Shown: positions 52,147 to 61,414, numbered from the stretch's first letter. The stretch is 64,000 nt of DNA from Kamptonema formosum PCC 10802 (GCF_000332335.1 NZ_KB235952.1:214319-278318), one strand, 5' to 3'. Program-made: numbers and translations. Notes: a model not told the origin generated them from the letters alone.

Positions 52147-52541
52147 TGGAACTTCTTCAGCAGTACATGACCGCAGTTAAAGCCAAACTGAACGCCAGTT
52201 CAGCCCTTATCTCATTTGAGATTGTAGATGAGCGCACTTTACTCCACCGGGGATACTTTCGGGCGCGGCTGACTCTCAGGAATGGAGACTTTCTTGAAAT
52301 TGCTGAGTCTTTTGCCATCGAAGAAGGGCGTTGCGTCACCCTGGGATATCGATATCAATGGATGGACGCAACCAAACAAACGTTAAGAAAGCGTTGGGAT
52401 AATGTAGAACACTTTCCCGACTTACCCAACTTCCCCCACCATGTCCATATCGCAGAAGAGTCTAACGTTGAACCCAGTCAATCCCGCACTATTATAGAAT
52501 TAATCGACCTGCTTGAACAAGAACTCAGTAACGTGGAATAA
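52146..52541 (+). CDS. Putative toxin, DUF6516/TumE-like
   Basis: 131 residues. The family pattern: an N-terminal helix, then ERTLLHRGYFRARLTLRNGD and FLEIAESFAIEEGRCVTLGY, followed by YRYQWMDATKQTLRKRWDN and VEHFPDLPNFPHHVH, which is the conserved histidine-rich core (PNFPHHVHI). I associate this with DUF6516, reported as the toxin of the TumE/TumA pair. No catalytic residues are known to me with certainty. Confidence 0.78.
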   Translation: MELLQQYMTAVKAKLNASSALISFEIVDERTLLHRGYFRARLTLRNGDFLEIAESFAIEEGRCVTLGYRYQWMDATKQTLRKRWDNVEHFPDLPNFPHHVHIAEESNVEPSQSRTIIELIDLLEQELSNVE

Positions 52542-52616
52542 ACCCTGATCCTTTGCCGCACCTCAATGCCGGTGTATTTGGCTGACCAGCCAATGAATCT
52601 GCAATATGTGATTGAT

Positions 52617-52741
52617 GGGAAGGGGCTAAAGCCCTACTACAAACTTTCGGAAGGGGCTAAAGCCCTACTACAAACTTTCGGAAGGGGCTAAAGCCCTACT
52701 ACAAACTTTTTGAAGGGGCTAAAGCCCTACTACAAACTTTT
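52617..52741. repeat. Four tandem 31-bp GGGGCTAAAGCCC repeats
   Basis: Four copies of GGAAGGGGCTAAAGCCCTAC then TACAAACTTTC, near-perfect. Palindromic core GGGGCTAAAGCCC differs from the 1101 array (TTGGGCTGAAGCCCAA). Confidence 0.9.
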
Positions 52742-52755
52742 GGGGCGTACCCACC

Positions 52756-53004
52756 CTACTCTTGCTGGATTTCCGCCATTTCCTGTAAAGACTGCCAGCC
52801 GGCTTGCCACTGCGACCGGTCTTTTAATATTTTAGCATTAATCCAAAACCGCACATTCGGATCGCAGGATGCCACCATTTCCGCAAACACCCACTTCCCT
52901 TCATTTTTGCGGTTCACTACCTGAAAATGCCGCCAGCCCCACGTTTCCTGCTGCGCTGTCCACTTTGACCCCAGCAGGTAAGGAAATTTCTGCTTTTTAG
53001 TCAC
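52756..53004 (-). CDS. Trp-rich small protein, TIGR02450-like
   Basis: 82 residues with six tryptophans, spaced as in the TIGR02450 family: FPYLLGSKWTAQQETWGWRH, FQVVNRKNEGKWVFAEMVAS and VRFWINAKILKDRSQWQAGW. Function unknown; the family is found in cyanobacteria and some proteobacteria. The ATG at 53004 has weak ribosome-site evidence (GGGGGGAAGAC). Confidence 0.85.
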   Translation of the reverse strand: MTKKQKFPYLLGSKWTAQQETWGWRHFQVVNRKNEGKWVFAEMVASCDPNVRFWINAKILKDRSQWQAGWQSLQEMAEIQQE

Positions 53005-53119
53005 TGTCTTCCCCCCCCGTCTAATATTCCTTTCATTCCCTTACTTCTCATAAGATTGCCGGCGGCACCCCCCTAGCGCGAGGGGTTGCGCCGCCGGCAC
53101 AAGCGGCACAGCCAGATTT

Positions 53120-53232
53120 TATAGCAGTATGCACTTAGGTTAGGAGATTAGATCAAGAGGCCCGGCGAGACGCCTGCCCTACGCCTTTTTCCCTAGGTCA
53201 CTGATGTCCTAACCAATATGACTGCTGCTATA
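53120..53232. repeat. MITE-like repeat, family 1
   Basis: TATAGCAGTATGCACTTAGG start and inverse end TGACTGCTGCTATATA, core CGGCGAGACGCCTGCCC, 113 bp. The shortest complete copy, useful as a consensus for the family. Confidence 0.8.
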
Positions 53233-53250
53233 TATAACTTTAAGGCAGGG

Positions 53251-53445
53251 TTATTCCCCGCTTTCCTTCGTGCCGGCATGTGGGGAGGAATCGCTGCCGG
53301 TTGAGCTGCCACCCCCGGCAGACTCTTGAATGGGTGCGCCGGCACACCTTTCCAACTTGTCTCGCTCCTCCATTTCCTGCTGCCAATCTACCAACTTCTT
53401 ATACAGCGATTCCTTAATCTGAAACACAGGTTTGTCGCCGGTCAT
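53251..53445 (-). CDS. Small soluble protein, conserved-looking N-terminus
   Basis: 64 residues from ATG at 53445, which has an excellent ribosome site (AAAGGGAGG). The first 34 residues (MTGDKPVFQIKESLYKKLVD, WQQEMEERDKLER) form one amphipathic helix; the rest is Gly/Ser-rich and likely disordered. No family recognised. An ATG at 53475 is an alternative, with less support. Confidence 0.6.
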   Translation of the reverse strand: MTGDKPVFQIKESLYKKLVDWQQEMEERDKLERCAGAPIQESAGGGSSTGSDSSPHAGTKESGE

Positions 53446-53536
53446 AAATCCTCCCTTTAGTAGCCATTCTAACATCAGCGACGCGCTCGGTGCTGCCCTA
53501 CCTCATTTGAGATAAGGCAAAACGCAACTCACCCTG

Positions 53537-53974
53537 TTACCAGTACGGGTGTTTTGCATCATAATTATGGCATTGCAAGCCGTCTTTTGTCTCTACGCAC
53601 AGGGCAACTTCGTCCATCTTTTCCAGCCAGATCCACTTCACCGAGGTGCGGATTTTTTGGTGCTTGCGAGACAGCCGTTTGTACACCGCCTCATTCGGGC
53701 AAAGGATCTGCAATATCAGTTTGCCGTCCTCCTCTAGCTCTCGAAACATGCAGTCTCGCAACATAGCGCGGATGCTGCTGTCGAATTGTTTGTGAAATTT
53801 GCGCAGCCGGCCACCGGCAGTCTGAATGTCGTGAGGAGCCATGTCTTCCTCTTTTTCAGGCTTTTCATACTCCTCAAACTCGTCAAAATCGTCAAAATCG
53901 TCTGGATCTATAGGACGCATAACACGGTCAATCCTCTCTAGGTCGGGTTGGGAGCCGATTCTATCTGCATCCAT
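53537..53974 (-). CDS. Hypothetical soluble protein, acidic N-terminus
   Basis: 145 residues from ATG at 53974 (MDADRIGS). An acidic linker of alternating D/E with F/Y (DPDDFDDFDEFEEYEKPE, about 24-41) precedes a compact region with RKFHKQFDSSIRAMLRDCMF and ELEEDGKLILQILCPNEAVY, ending with VETKDGLQCHNYDAKHPYW. Not recognised. Confidence 0.6.
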   Translation of the reverse strand: MDADRIGSQPDLERIDRVMRPIDPDDFDDFDEFEEYEKPEKEEDMAPHDIQTAGGRLRKFHKQFDSSIRAMLRDCMFRELEEDGKLILQILCPNEAVYKRLSRKHQKIRTSVKWIWLEKMDEVALCVETKDGLQCHNYDAKHPYW

Positions 53975-54022
53975 CTTAATCAAAATGCGGCTCCTGCAGG
54001 GAGGGGGGGGGAGGGGGGCAAC

Positions 54023-54607
54023 CTACAGCCGGTGGGGCTGCCGCGCCTGCAGGCGAGCCGCCAGGGCACCGCCGATAAATCCAAACAAGTGTCCCTGCCA
54101 AGAAATGCCGGTGTGCTGGGGCAAAACGCCCCACAGCAGACTCCCGTAAAAGAAACCGACGATCGCCGACAGCAAGATCGACGGCAGGTTGCGCTCGAAG
54201 TAGCCGCGCAGCAGCAAAAAGCCCAGATAGGCGAATATGACGCCACTTGCGCCAATGTGAAGTCCGGGGGCTCCCAACAGCCACACGCCGAACCCACTGA
54301 CGATCGCTCCCACAATGCTGACGGTGAAGAAGTCCCTGGTTTCTCGCAGCATGGTTAGCCAGCCCAGGGTGAGGAAGGGGATGGTATTGGCCATGAGGTG
54401 ATTCCAGCTGCCGTGCAGGAAAGGCGCGAACAGGATGCCCCTGAGCCCGATCAGCCGGCGGGGGACTATCCCGTACCAGTTCAGCGCCCCTCCCAGGAAG
54501 AACCAGTCCACAATCTCCAGAACCCACATGGTGGCCACAAACCCACCCAAAATCACCGCCTGGGTTTTTAACTCGCCGGCAATTGCTTTTGTGTCCGAGC
54601 TGCTCAT
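54023..54607 (-). CDS. Rhomboid-family intramembrane serine protease
   Basis: 194 residues with about six membrane helices. The catalytic dyad is serine S121 in GASGVIFAYLG and histidine H173 in WQGHLFGF. The HxxxxN motif of the oxyanion region is H70-L-M-A-N74 with H65 in LHGSWNHLMAN. Cleaves single-pass membrane substrates within the bilayer. The start at 54607 is supported by a CGGAGG ribosome site and matches the family N-terminus; open frames reaching 54904 add unrelated sequence. Confidence 0.9.
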   Translation of the reverse strand: MSSSDTKAIAGELKTQAVILGGFVATMWVLEIVDWFFLGGALNWYGIVPRRLIGLRGILFAPFLHGSWNHLMANTIPFLTLGWLTMLRETRDFFTVSIVGAIVSGFGVWLLGAPGLHIGASGVIFAYLGFLLLRGYFERNLPSILLSAIVGFFYGSLLWGVLPQHTGISWQGHLFGFIGGALAARLQARQPHRL

Positions 54608-54904
54608 CTCTCTTGCCTCCGGGGTAGCCGGTGTTTGACGCGCTTGTCCTATATCTTTCCAGCGTAGCAACAGCAGCCGCCCGGATTCCCCCACTGGGCG
54701 ATCTTCCCCGGAAGAGAGCTTCGGGAGCGAAGGGAGCGGGGGAGCAAAGGAAATTGCCGGTGAGATGATGCCCGGTGCGATGGTGCCGGATGCCCCATGC
54801 CCCACCGCATGTCTCACCGGCACCCCCCCACAAAAGAAATAGGAGTGCGGAATCGCGCACCCCATACTTGCAAGCAAACAAAACCGACAAGTTCTAGATT
54901 GCAA

Positions 54905-55168
54905 TCAGTGGGCCGGACTTTCTATAAATCGCGGCTTTCTCCAGTGGACAGTCCGCAGCCATTTCCAGACGCCGGTCTTCCTCCTGACCGTCACTCCCTG
55001 ACTGTATTCTTTGACAACTTCCTCCATCTCGTCCTCTGTAAAGCCATAACCGAGTTCTTGGGCGATGGCAATGAAGTCCCGCGAGTTAGCTGCTGCCTGA
55101 AATTTTTCTCGAATATTCGGATCGCGAGCGACATCTGCTAAAAATTGAGTCACACTTTCTCTAGACAT
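54905..55168 (-). CDS. Nif11-domain peptide
   Basis: 87 residues with an excellent ribosome site (AGGAGAGG) before ATG 55168. Nif11 core: SRESVTQFLADVARDPNIRE, KFQAAANSRDFIAIAQELGY, GFTEDEMEEVVKEYSQG. In many Nif11-type proteins this domain is a leader with a GG cleavage site; here no GG is present, and a basic aromatic tail of about 27 residues follows (VRRKTGVWKWLRTVHWRKPR). Could be a Nif11 protein with a separate role. It precedes the rhomboid gene on the same strand, with about 300 bp between. Confidence 0.85.
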   Translation of the reverse strand: MSRESVTQFLADVARDPNIREKFQAAANSRDFIAIAQELGYGFTEDEMEEVVKEYSQGVTVRRKTGVWKWLRTVHWRKPRFIESPAH

Positions 55169-55527
55169 TTTCAGCCTCTCCTGTGGAAATCGTATCTTTG
55201 CTATCCCCACTCAGCTGGTTTCTATCTAATTGACCTGGCTCACAAGTGGCATCTCCCCCAGATAGATTTCAAACCGGCTTTCCCTTTTGGAGGACTCTTG
55301 GCTTCGCTCAATATGCCGCCGCACGAGACAGGCACTTTATTAAAAACCAGCCACCCCGCTTTTCGCACAGATATCACCCGCTTCAGTGGGGTTCTGGACT
55401 CTAATTCTAGCTCAATAACAGGCAAGCGTGCTGCCATTTTGCCGGAAAAATATTTAGGTTTCCTAAAGGTTTCCTAAAGGTTTCCGGCAAGGGTGCGTTC
55501 CGCCCTTAGCTGAGCGCACCTGACAGG
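55169..55527. other. Intergenic stretch, no supported gene
   Basis: Short frames on both strands have no support. A TTTCCTAAAGG direct repeat (three copies) occurs at about 55459-55486. Confidence 0.4.
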
Positions 55528-57462
55528 CTAAAGATTCTCTATCGCCACCGGCTCGATGGTTTCAGCCGGCTCAAACCCAAACACCCGCGAGTAGAAATAG
55601 AACTCCCCATCGAGAGCCCGCTTAATATTCTCAGCTTTGCGGAAGCCGTGCCCCTCGCCCTCGAAGGCCACATAAGCCACCGGCAGCCCCTTGGCCCGCA
55701 GCGCCGCCACCATCATTTCCGCCTGAGAGGGCGGAACGACCTTATCCTCCAGCCCCTGGAAGAAAATCAGCGGACAGGAAAGCCGGTCCGTGAAGTGGAT
55801 CGGAGATCGCTGCCGGTAAAGGTCTTTCCCCTGGGGTAATGGGCCAATCAGCCGGTCGAGGTAGCGAGCCTCAAACTTGTGGGTGTCTTTTGCCAGCGCT
55901 TCTAAATCGCTGACTCCGTAGTAACTGGCACCGGCTTTAAACAGGTTTCCGAACGTCAGGGCGCACAGCGTCGTGTAGCCGCCGGCACTCCCGCCGGAGA
56001 TCGCCAACCGGCTGCCATCGGCCAAACCGCGCTCCGCCAGATAGCGCGCCCCACTGGCGCAGTCCGCCACATCAATAACACCCCACTGGCCATCCAGCCG
56101 CTGCCGGTAGGCGCGCCCATAGCCGGTGCTGCCGCCATAGTTCACGTCGAGCACCGCAAACCCTCTAGAAGTCCAGTATTGAATCTTCAAACTCAGACTG
56201 CTGCTCGCCGCCGCTGTCGGACCGCCGTGACTTTTCACCAGCAGGGGAGGCTTTTCACCTACCGGTGCGGTGAAGTCGCGATTTTGCGGCGGGTAAAAAA
56301 AGGCGTGCGCCGCCTGCCCATTTTCCGTGGGGAACTCAATCGCTTGCGGCGCTGACAGATAGCCGGCATCAATCGCCACCTGACTCGACCGGCGCAAAAC
56401 TTGTATGTTGCCTTCGGTCAAATCCAGCAGCACAATTGCTGTCGCTTCCTTTGGCGAGCCGGCTTGAAACGCCACCCGTCCGCCTGAGGCTTGCAAATCA
56501 GAAATATCCGTATAAGGCGTCTCAATTTTTTCGAGCTGTTTCGCCGCCGTGTCGAGACTTGCCAGATGCCAGGTGCCGTGCTGGCTGTAGGTGCAGATGA
56601 TGCGAGTTTCTGAGGCGAAAGCGTAGGTGCGCATGCCAAACACCCACTGGGGGAGTCCGAACTCCGCCTCCATTTCGCAGAGGTTTTCTGCCTCACCGGC
56701 ACCCCAGCGGTAAAGATTCCACCACCCACTGCGGTCCGAGACAAAATGCAGCACTCCGTCTGGCGACCATTCTGGCTGAAAGATCGACTCACTGACACCG
56801 CCGGCAGCCAAATGGCTGTCACCCAAACACCCATCTGCCTTAATTTCCGCCACCCACAATTCTGTGCCATCCCAAGGCAAATTGGGGTGATTCCAGCTCA
56901 GCCACGCCAGCTTTGACCCATCGGGACTCAGGCGCGGCGACGAGTAAAAATCCTCACCGGCAACCAGCACCCGCACCCCTTCACTCCCGCGCAAATCGGC
57001 GCTCACAAGAGTGTTCACCGGCTCGTGACTGCTGCCGGTGTGGTCTTCCCGCACGCAGATCAGGCGTCCCCGCGCTGTGTCCGCGATGCCGTCTGCATAG
57101 CGCCAGTCTTTTCCTGCCGGTGTCAGGGGTTGCGGTTCCCCCCCGGGGGGTTGCCGGTACAGCCGCCCGTCCGCAAAACTGGAAAAATAAACGTTGCTCT
57201 CCGCAACAAAAAACGCACCGCCACCGTACTCGTGAGCGCGGTTGCGAGCGTTGAACGGAACCGGTGTTACGTCACTTATTTTGCCATCTGGCGTCTGTCG
57301 CACAATAACATTGCGCCCGCCTTCTTTCGGTCGCATCTCGCTCCAGTAGACATGCTCGCCATCGAGGGCAATTTGACCTATCCCCACCGTCTCCGACACC
57401 AGCAAGTCCGAAGTGATGGGCGATTTCCAGGAACCGTAGGGTGCTACTTGCTCTCCAGTCAT
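55528..57462 (-). CDS. S9-family peptidase (prolyl oligopeptidase/acylaminoacyl peptidase-like)
   Basis: 644 residues: beta-propeller about 1-385 (repeated blade pattern such as [15 protein letters not shown]), then an alpha/beta hydrolase. Catalytic serine in [12 protein letters not shown] (about 490), aspartate in [11 protein letters not shown] (about 578), histidine in EGEGHGFR (about 606). The oxyanion region is [14 protein letters not shown]. Hydrolyses short peptides. No signal peptide, so cytoplasmic. It is the last gene of the truB operon (gap of 20 bp to the membrane protein gene). Confidence 0.93.
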   Translation of the reverse strand: MTGEQVAPYGSWKSPITSDLLVSETVGIGQIALDGEHVYWSEMRPKEGGRNVIVRQTPDGKISDVTPVPFNARNRAHEYGGGAFFVAESNVYFSSFADGRLYRQPPGGEPQPLTPAGKDWRYADGIADTARGRLICVREDHTGSSHEPVNTLVSADLRGSEGVRVLVAGEDFYSSPRLSPDGSKLAWLSWNHPNLPWDGTELWVAEIKADGCLGDSHLAAGGVSESIFQPEWSPDGVLHFVSDRSGWWNLYRWGAGEAENLCEMEAEFGLPQWVFGMRTYAFASETRIICTYSQHGTWHLASLDTAAKQLEKIETPYTDISDLQASGGRVAFQAGSPKEATAIVLLDLTEGNIQVLRRSSQVAIDAGYLSAPQAIEFPTENGQAAHAFFYPPQNRDFTAPVGEKPPLLVKSHGGPTAAASSSLSLKIQYWTSRGFAVLDVNYGGSTGYGRAYRQRLDGQWGVIDVADCASGARYLAERGLADGSRLAISGGSAGGYTTLCALTFGNLFKAGASYYGVSDLEALAKDTHKFEARYLDRLIGPLPQGKDLYRQRSPIHFTDRLSCPLIFFQGLEDKVVPPSQAEMMVAALRAKGLPVAYVAFEGEGHGFRKAENIKRALDGEFYFYSRVFGFEPAETIEPVAIENL

Positions 57463-57482
57463 TTTTGCTCCAATTTCACGCT

Positions 57483-57929
57483 TTAGCGATTGTCTTTAAT
57501 TCCCATTAAAAGCGGTGCGACCAAGGCTACTCCCAGCACCACCGGCCACATTTTCCCTTCCATGACGTTATAGTCAGACATTATGCAATCGCGCATTTTT
57601 TCTCCCACTTTTATATACTCAGCCAGACTGATATCTGTCGGCGGGGCGCAGACCGCATACCGGCTCACAATTAACTTCACTATTACTGACAGCCCGACCC
57701 ACAAGATTCCCGCTCCGATTGCCGAAGTCCCCCAGCCATCTCCGCGAGTTTGCCTAGCATAGAACCAGGCGATGATTAAGAGAGTCGGCACCATGAGAGC
57801 GAGGCTTGAAATTTCCGCTCCGTAGCGGCCCACCGGGGTGCCCTTTAAAAAATCGCCGAGATAATAATTGCCGGCATAAACAACGGCGGCAATCAGCCAA
57901 AGAACAATCGCGAGGATCAGGTTTCTCAT
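57483..57929 (-). CDS. Four-helix membrane protein
   Basis: 148 residues. Helices at about 4-22, 43-61, 69-88 and 126-145. The third loop contains [20 protein letters not shown] and DCIMSDY, with a pair of cysteines. Not recognised. It starts nine bases after truB and ends 20 bases before the S9 peptidase, so all three share a transcript. Confidence 0.72.
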   Translation of the reverse strand: MRNLILAIVLWLIAAVVYAGNYYLGDFLKGTPVGRYGAEISSLALMVPTLLIIAWFYARQTRGDGWGTSAIGAGILWVGLSVIVKLIVSRYAVCAPPTDISLAEYIKVGEKMRDCIMSDYNVMEGKMWPVVLGVALVAPLLMGIKDNR

Positions 57930-57938
57930 ATATTTTCT

Positions 57939-58922
57939 TTACCCGACAGGAGCGAATACGACCAGGGGAACGAGCACCGGCTCGGTTTCTGAGCCGGCCA
58001 ACTCCCCGACGCCCAAAAACAGGCCATCTTCGCGGTCAACCCGCACGGGAAATTTGGGATTTTGGATTTGGGATTTTGGATTGGGCAGCGGGTTGGATTC
58101 CGAGCTGTTGGCTGATTGTGGAATCATATCTCGCTTCGCAGCTGACATTGAAAATGTAAAATCGAAAATCTTCTGACCTTGGCACCACCGGCGAGCGGTA
58201 GGTTCCAGGAGGCTAACTGCGGGTAAATGCGCCAGCGCCGCTGCCGGTGGCACCGGCTCAAATTTTCCTTTTTCTAGCTGTGCAGATAATGCGTCAAATG
58301 TCAAGCTGTCCTCTAAGCTAAAACCGCTGCTAAAGGTGCGCGTCAGGCGGGCGAGAGTGCCGCCGGTGTGCAGGGCAGCGCCCAAATCCCGGGCGATGGC
58401 GCGGATGTAGGTGCCCGGACCGCAGGCGATTTCCAGATCGATTTCTGGAAAGTCTGCCGGTCGCCAGTCCAATATTTCTATATTGTGCACTTCCACCTGT
58501 CGCGCTGGCACTTCAACGGGAATGCCGGCGCGCGCCAAGTCGTAGAGGCGTTTCCCGCCGACTTGAATGGCGCTGTAGGCGGGGGGCACCTGTTCGATTG
58601 CGCCGAGAAACTGCCCGAGGGCGGCTCTGACGGTGTCGGGAGTCAAGTGGGGTGCCGGTGCGGCAGTGAGGGTTTCCCCTTCCAGATCGTCGGTGGTGGT
58701 GGTGACTCCGAATCGAATCGTTGCCCGGTAAGCTTTGTCTTGCTGCAGGTACTGCAGGAGTCGGGTTGCACAGCCGAGGGCGATGGGGAGGACGCCGGTG
58801 GCAGCTGGGTCGAGGGTGCCTCCGTGTCCGACGCGCTTGGTGCGCAAAAGGCGGCGCACCCGCGCCACGCAGTCGTGGGAGGTGATGCCAGCGGGTTTGT
58901 TTAAGTTGAGGAAACCTTGCAC
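57939..58922 (-). CDS. truB: tRNA pseudouridine(55) synthase, with repeat insertion
   Basis: Makes the universal T-loop pseudouridine 55. 327 residues, slightly longer than typical. The catalytic aspartate is D38 in [12 protein letters not shown], then the substrate-binding Y-x-A motif ([19 protein letters not shown]) and [15 protein letters not shown]. About residues 265-290 are an insert: [20 protein letters not shown] and QNPKFP, encoded in part by TTTGGGATTTTGGATT heptads (58052-58086). It lies near the C-terminal PUA-like part, after the catalytic domain, so activity may be unaffected. Confidence 0.95.
   Translation of the reverse strand: MQGFLNLNKPAGITSHDCVARVRRLLRTKRVGHGGTLDPAATGVLPIALGCATRLLQYLQQDKAYRATIRFGVTTTTDDLEGETLTAAPAPHLTPDTVRAALGQFLGAIEQVPPAYSAIQVGGKRLYDLARAGIPVEVPARQVEVHNIEILDWRPADFPEIDLEIACGPGTYIRAIARDLGAALHTGGTLARLTRTFSSGFSLEDSLTFDALSAQLEKGKFEPVPPAAALAHLPAVSLLEPTARRWCQGQKIFDFTFSMSAAKRDMIPQSANSSESNPLPNPKSQIQNPKFPVRVDREDGLFLGVGELAGSETEPVLVPLVVFAPVG
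58052..58086. repeat. Heptad repeat inside truB
   Basis: Five imperfect TTGGGAT/TTTGGAT heptads in frame, read as [10 protein letters not shown] on the minus strand. Same class as 12484, 18682, 24899 and 44931. Confidence 0.8.
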
Positions 58923-59050
58923 AGCACAGTGATCCTATGGGAAGCCTGTGCTATTTTACAGAACTCTTCGCCAGAGGAGCCACAGTCGTTTTTTGTCTGC
59001 TTTCCTTTGGCGGCAGCGGCGACGGTTGCGGCAGCTCCGAAGCAGAATAA

Positions 59051-59096
59051 GAGGCGGAGCCTCCTGTGCCTTCCCAGGCGGGAGCCTGGGAGCGAG
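59051..59096. repeat. GGAGGCGGAGCCTCC / CCCAGGC double palindrome
   Basis: Second copy of the family described at 28127, directly followed by a family 1 MITE-like copy. Confidence 0.75.
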
Positions 59097-59097
59097 A

Positions 59098-59237
59098 ATA
59101 TAGCAGTAGGCACTTAGGTTAGGACGTAGGACAGGCGTCTCGCCTGTCAAGCGAGATATTGAGGGCAGGCGAGACGCCTGCCCTACGCCTAGAATTCGTA
59201 TCAAGCGTGTCCTAAACTGACTGCGCACTGCTATATA
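59098..59237. repeat. MITE-like repeat, family 1, with two cores
   Basis: ATATAGCAGTAGGCACTTAG start and inverse end GCGCACTGCTATATA. It contains two GACAGGCG...CGCCTGTC-type palindromes separated by about 20 bp, a core duplication not seen in other copies. Confidence 0.78.
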
Positions 59238-59349
59238 TGGGGGGGCTGGCGGCGGGAGCTTTTGCGGGCTGTCACCCCTGACGGTGCCGGCGGCTAAGAC
59301 GCGAATGCCGTTGGGTTCGCCCGCTTGCGGTCGCCTTGAGCCAGAATTT

Positions 59350-61140
59350 CTAATTGTCTTTAAGCGCTTGTTGCAAGTCTGATTCGCTGAGAGACTCGAT
59401 GAGACTCAGGGGGAGCGGGTTTCGCGAGAGGGTTGAGATGTAGGATGGCTGGAGGTAAAGGCGGTATTGGGGCTGATTGGCGATGTAGGTTTGAAAGAAT
59501 GCCAGACTCAAAGCGCTGGCGTAGCGATAAGCCAGGGCTGGGCTTGGGCCAATCACTTCGGCAGGAATTTTTACGGGGTCACTCTCTGATTCGACGAGGG
59601 TGGAAAAGTGGGTGCCATTGCCGATCAAGACTAAATATTTGTTGGGTGTTCTCAGCCAGGTGAAGGGGCGAATCTGTTCTGGGAGAGCCGGCGCGGCGGT
59701 ATCTGCCCCACTGGCGACTAGCATCACCGGCACTTTAATTTGGCTCAAGCTTTTTGGCCCGAGAATGCTGCTGTCCACTGGGTTAATGGCGAGTGCGGCT
59801 TTGATTCGGGGATCGCCCAACTGGTAATCGAGCCGGGGCAGTTCCAGGGCGCGACACTGCAGCAGCAGGGAGATATTCCAGGTGGTGTCGAGATTCTGAC
59901 AGTCGGCTTGCAGCTGCTGGAAGTCAATGGGGGCACCGGCAAGCGCCAGAGAGGTGTAGCCGCCGAACGACTGCCCAACCACTCCCACCTGTTCCAGGTT
60001 CAGCCGCCCTCGCAGTGCGGGGTCAGTTTTTTCCAGCTCCGCCAGTGCGTCGAGCAAATACTTGACATCCAGGGGGCGAGCGATGAATTCTGCCGGTTCT
60101 GCAACTTCAGAAGCGGTGCCATTAACGAGCGCCAGAAATTGGCGGGCGTCGCTACCTGGATGCTGGGGAACTGCGACGGCAAAGCCATACGATGCCAGGT
60201 GTTCCGCTAGGTACTGAAAGGTTTTGCGGTCGGAACCCAACCCGTGGGAGATGACAATGACTGGTGCCGGTTGGGTTTCTCCCTGCAACTGGGGCAGGTA
60301 AATATCTGCCGGAAAAACTCGCGGCCCCACGGGTGCTGTTGGAAGTCTGCTATTAGAAATAGTAACATTAATCGATAGGGTTTGCCATCTCAATGGACCT
60401 AGCTGAGATAAATCGGATTGCGAGAACTTCCGAATTCCAGGCTGAGAGTGCACCTGCGCTTGTGAGAGGCGCTCGACGAAGGCGGTGGCGCGATTGCTTT
60501 GATTGACGACTTGCTGCAAATCTTGAAAAAGATCGAGGGCGCGCGCTAAATCGATGCGAATGCCGTCGGTGGGAAATTTTCGCAGCACGTTGATCGGGGT
60601 TAAGCCTTCTGGATCGGCGGCGGCTAATATTAGGGCGGCTCGAATCGCCAGCTTTCCTGGCTGTCGGGTGCCGGTTTGAATGACTTGTCCGAGACGTTTG
60701 AGAGCGATTTCTCCTTGGGGGGTGTAGAGAAATTGCGAAATGGTTATAGGGCTGAGATCGGCGCGGGCGAGCAGCGCTTGGCGCAGCTGCTGTTGCTGTT
60801 CGCGGGGAAAATACTGGAGATACGCGGCTAAGTCTTCATCGATTTTGCCTTCTTTGGCGTAAGCTTCTAGGGCGGAAACGGAAATCGAGCGCTCCAGCAC
60901 TGAATAGGAAGCGTAAATCCGCTCCGCGCCTACGGCTTTTGTGGCGCTCAGCACTGCCGGGAGCAGCATTAGGGCGTTGCACAGTGCGGGGATGAAAAAC
61001 CCGGCACCCCAACCCCCTCCCCACCGGCGGGGAGGGGGAGTGAGAGGGGGTTGCCTGAGGGGTTTGCCGGTGCGGGAATTGACTTGACGCCGGCTTTGGC
61101 TTGTGCTATTTTTAGAAACCGCTGGAAATAAGTTGTGCAT
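59350..61140 (-). CDS. Alpha/beta hydrolase with DUF1400 N-terminal domain and repeat insertion
   Basis: 596 residues. Order: a 47-residue stretch before the hydrophobic signal (FFIPALCNALMLLPAVLSAT), the cyanobacterial DUF1400 domain (about 70-205; ERIYASYSVLERSISVSALE) and an alpha/beta hydrolase (about 265-560). Nucleophile serine is in VGVVGQSFGGYTSLAL; the oxyanion segment is VISHGLGSDRKTF; the histidine is probably in GNGTHFSTL. Residues 27-47 (LRQPPLTPPPRRWGGGWGAG) are encoded by a palindromic G/C repeat also seen at 36473. The insert sits just before the signal segment and may disturb it. Substrate unknown; relatives are putative lipases. Confidence 0.9.
   Translation of the reverse strand: MHNLFPAVSKNSTSQSRRQVNSRTGKPLRQPPLTPPPRRWGGGWGAGFFIPALCNALMLLPAVLSATKAVGAERIYASYSVLERSISVSALEAYAKEGKIDEDLAAYLQYFPREQQQQLRQALLARADLSPITISQFLYTPQGEIALKRLGQVIQTGTRQPGKLAIRAALILAAADPEGLTPINVLRKFPTDGIRIDLARALDLFQDLQQVVNQSNRATAFVERLSQAQVHSQPGIRKFSQSDLSQLGPLRWQTLSINVTISNSRLPTAPVGPRVFPADIYLPQLQGETQPAPVIVISHGLGSDRKTFQYLAEHLASYGFAVAVPQHPGSDARQFLALVNGTASEVAEPAEFIARPLDVKYLLDALAELEKTDPALRGRLNLEQVGVVGQSFGGYTSLALAGAPIDFQQLQADCQNLDTTWNISLLLQCRALELPRLDYQLGDPRIKAALAINPVDSSILGPKSLSQIKVPVMLVASGADTAAPALPEQIRPFTWLRTPNKYLVLIGNGTHFSTLVESESDPVKIPAEVIGPSPALAYRYASALSLAFFQTYIANQPQYRLYLQPSYISTLSRNPLPLSLIESLSESDLQQALKDN
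61000..61060. repeat. CCCCAACCCCCTCCCC palindromic repeat inside a gene
   Basis: CCCCTCCCCACCGGCGGGGAGGGG forms a hairpin within the N-terminal coding region of the DUF1400 hydrolase; a close relative lies in the 36277-36719 element. Confidence 0.75.
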
Positions 61141-61244
61141 CCCTAAAGCCTCTGTGACATTTCTTTTTACTATTTTGAGTGAGCCGGTGCTGTAAAAGTG
61201 CCGGTGGGTGTGGGGGGAAAACTCCCTACTTATTAAAAAGGACG

Positions 61245-61345
61245 ATGGACCTCGGAACTCGAATGATGGAGTTCTGATCTCGAATGATGGAGTTCTCAGC
61301 TCGAACGATGGAGTTCTCAGCTCGAATGATGGACCTCAGAACTCG
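61245..61345. repeat. Five tandem CTCGAATGATGGAGTTCT-type units
   Basis: Units of 21-23 bp with the core TCGAATGATGGAGTTCT and a variable last base group (TGATCT, CAGCTC, CAGAACT). Not related to the other repeats. Confidence 0.8.
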
Positions 61346-61414
61346 ATCTGTAGAGAGGCGATATAACGCGCATTTTTTCGCTATAGCGCATCCCGCACCT
61401 GCCGGTAGGGCACT

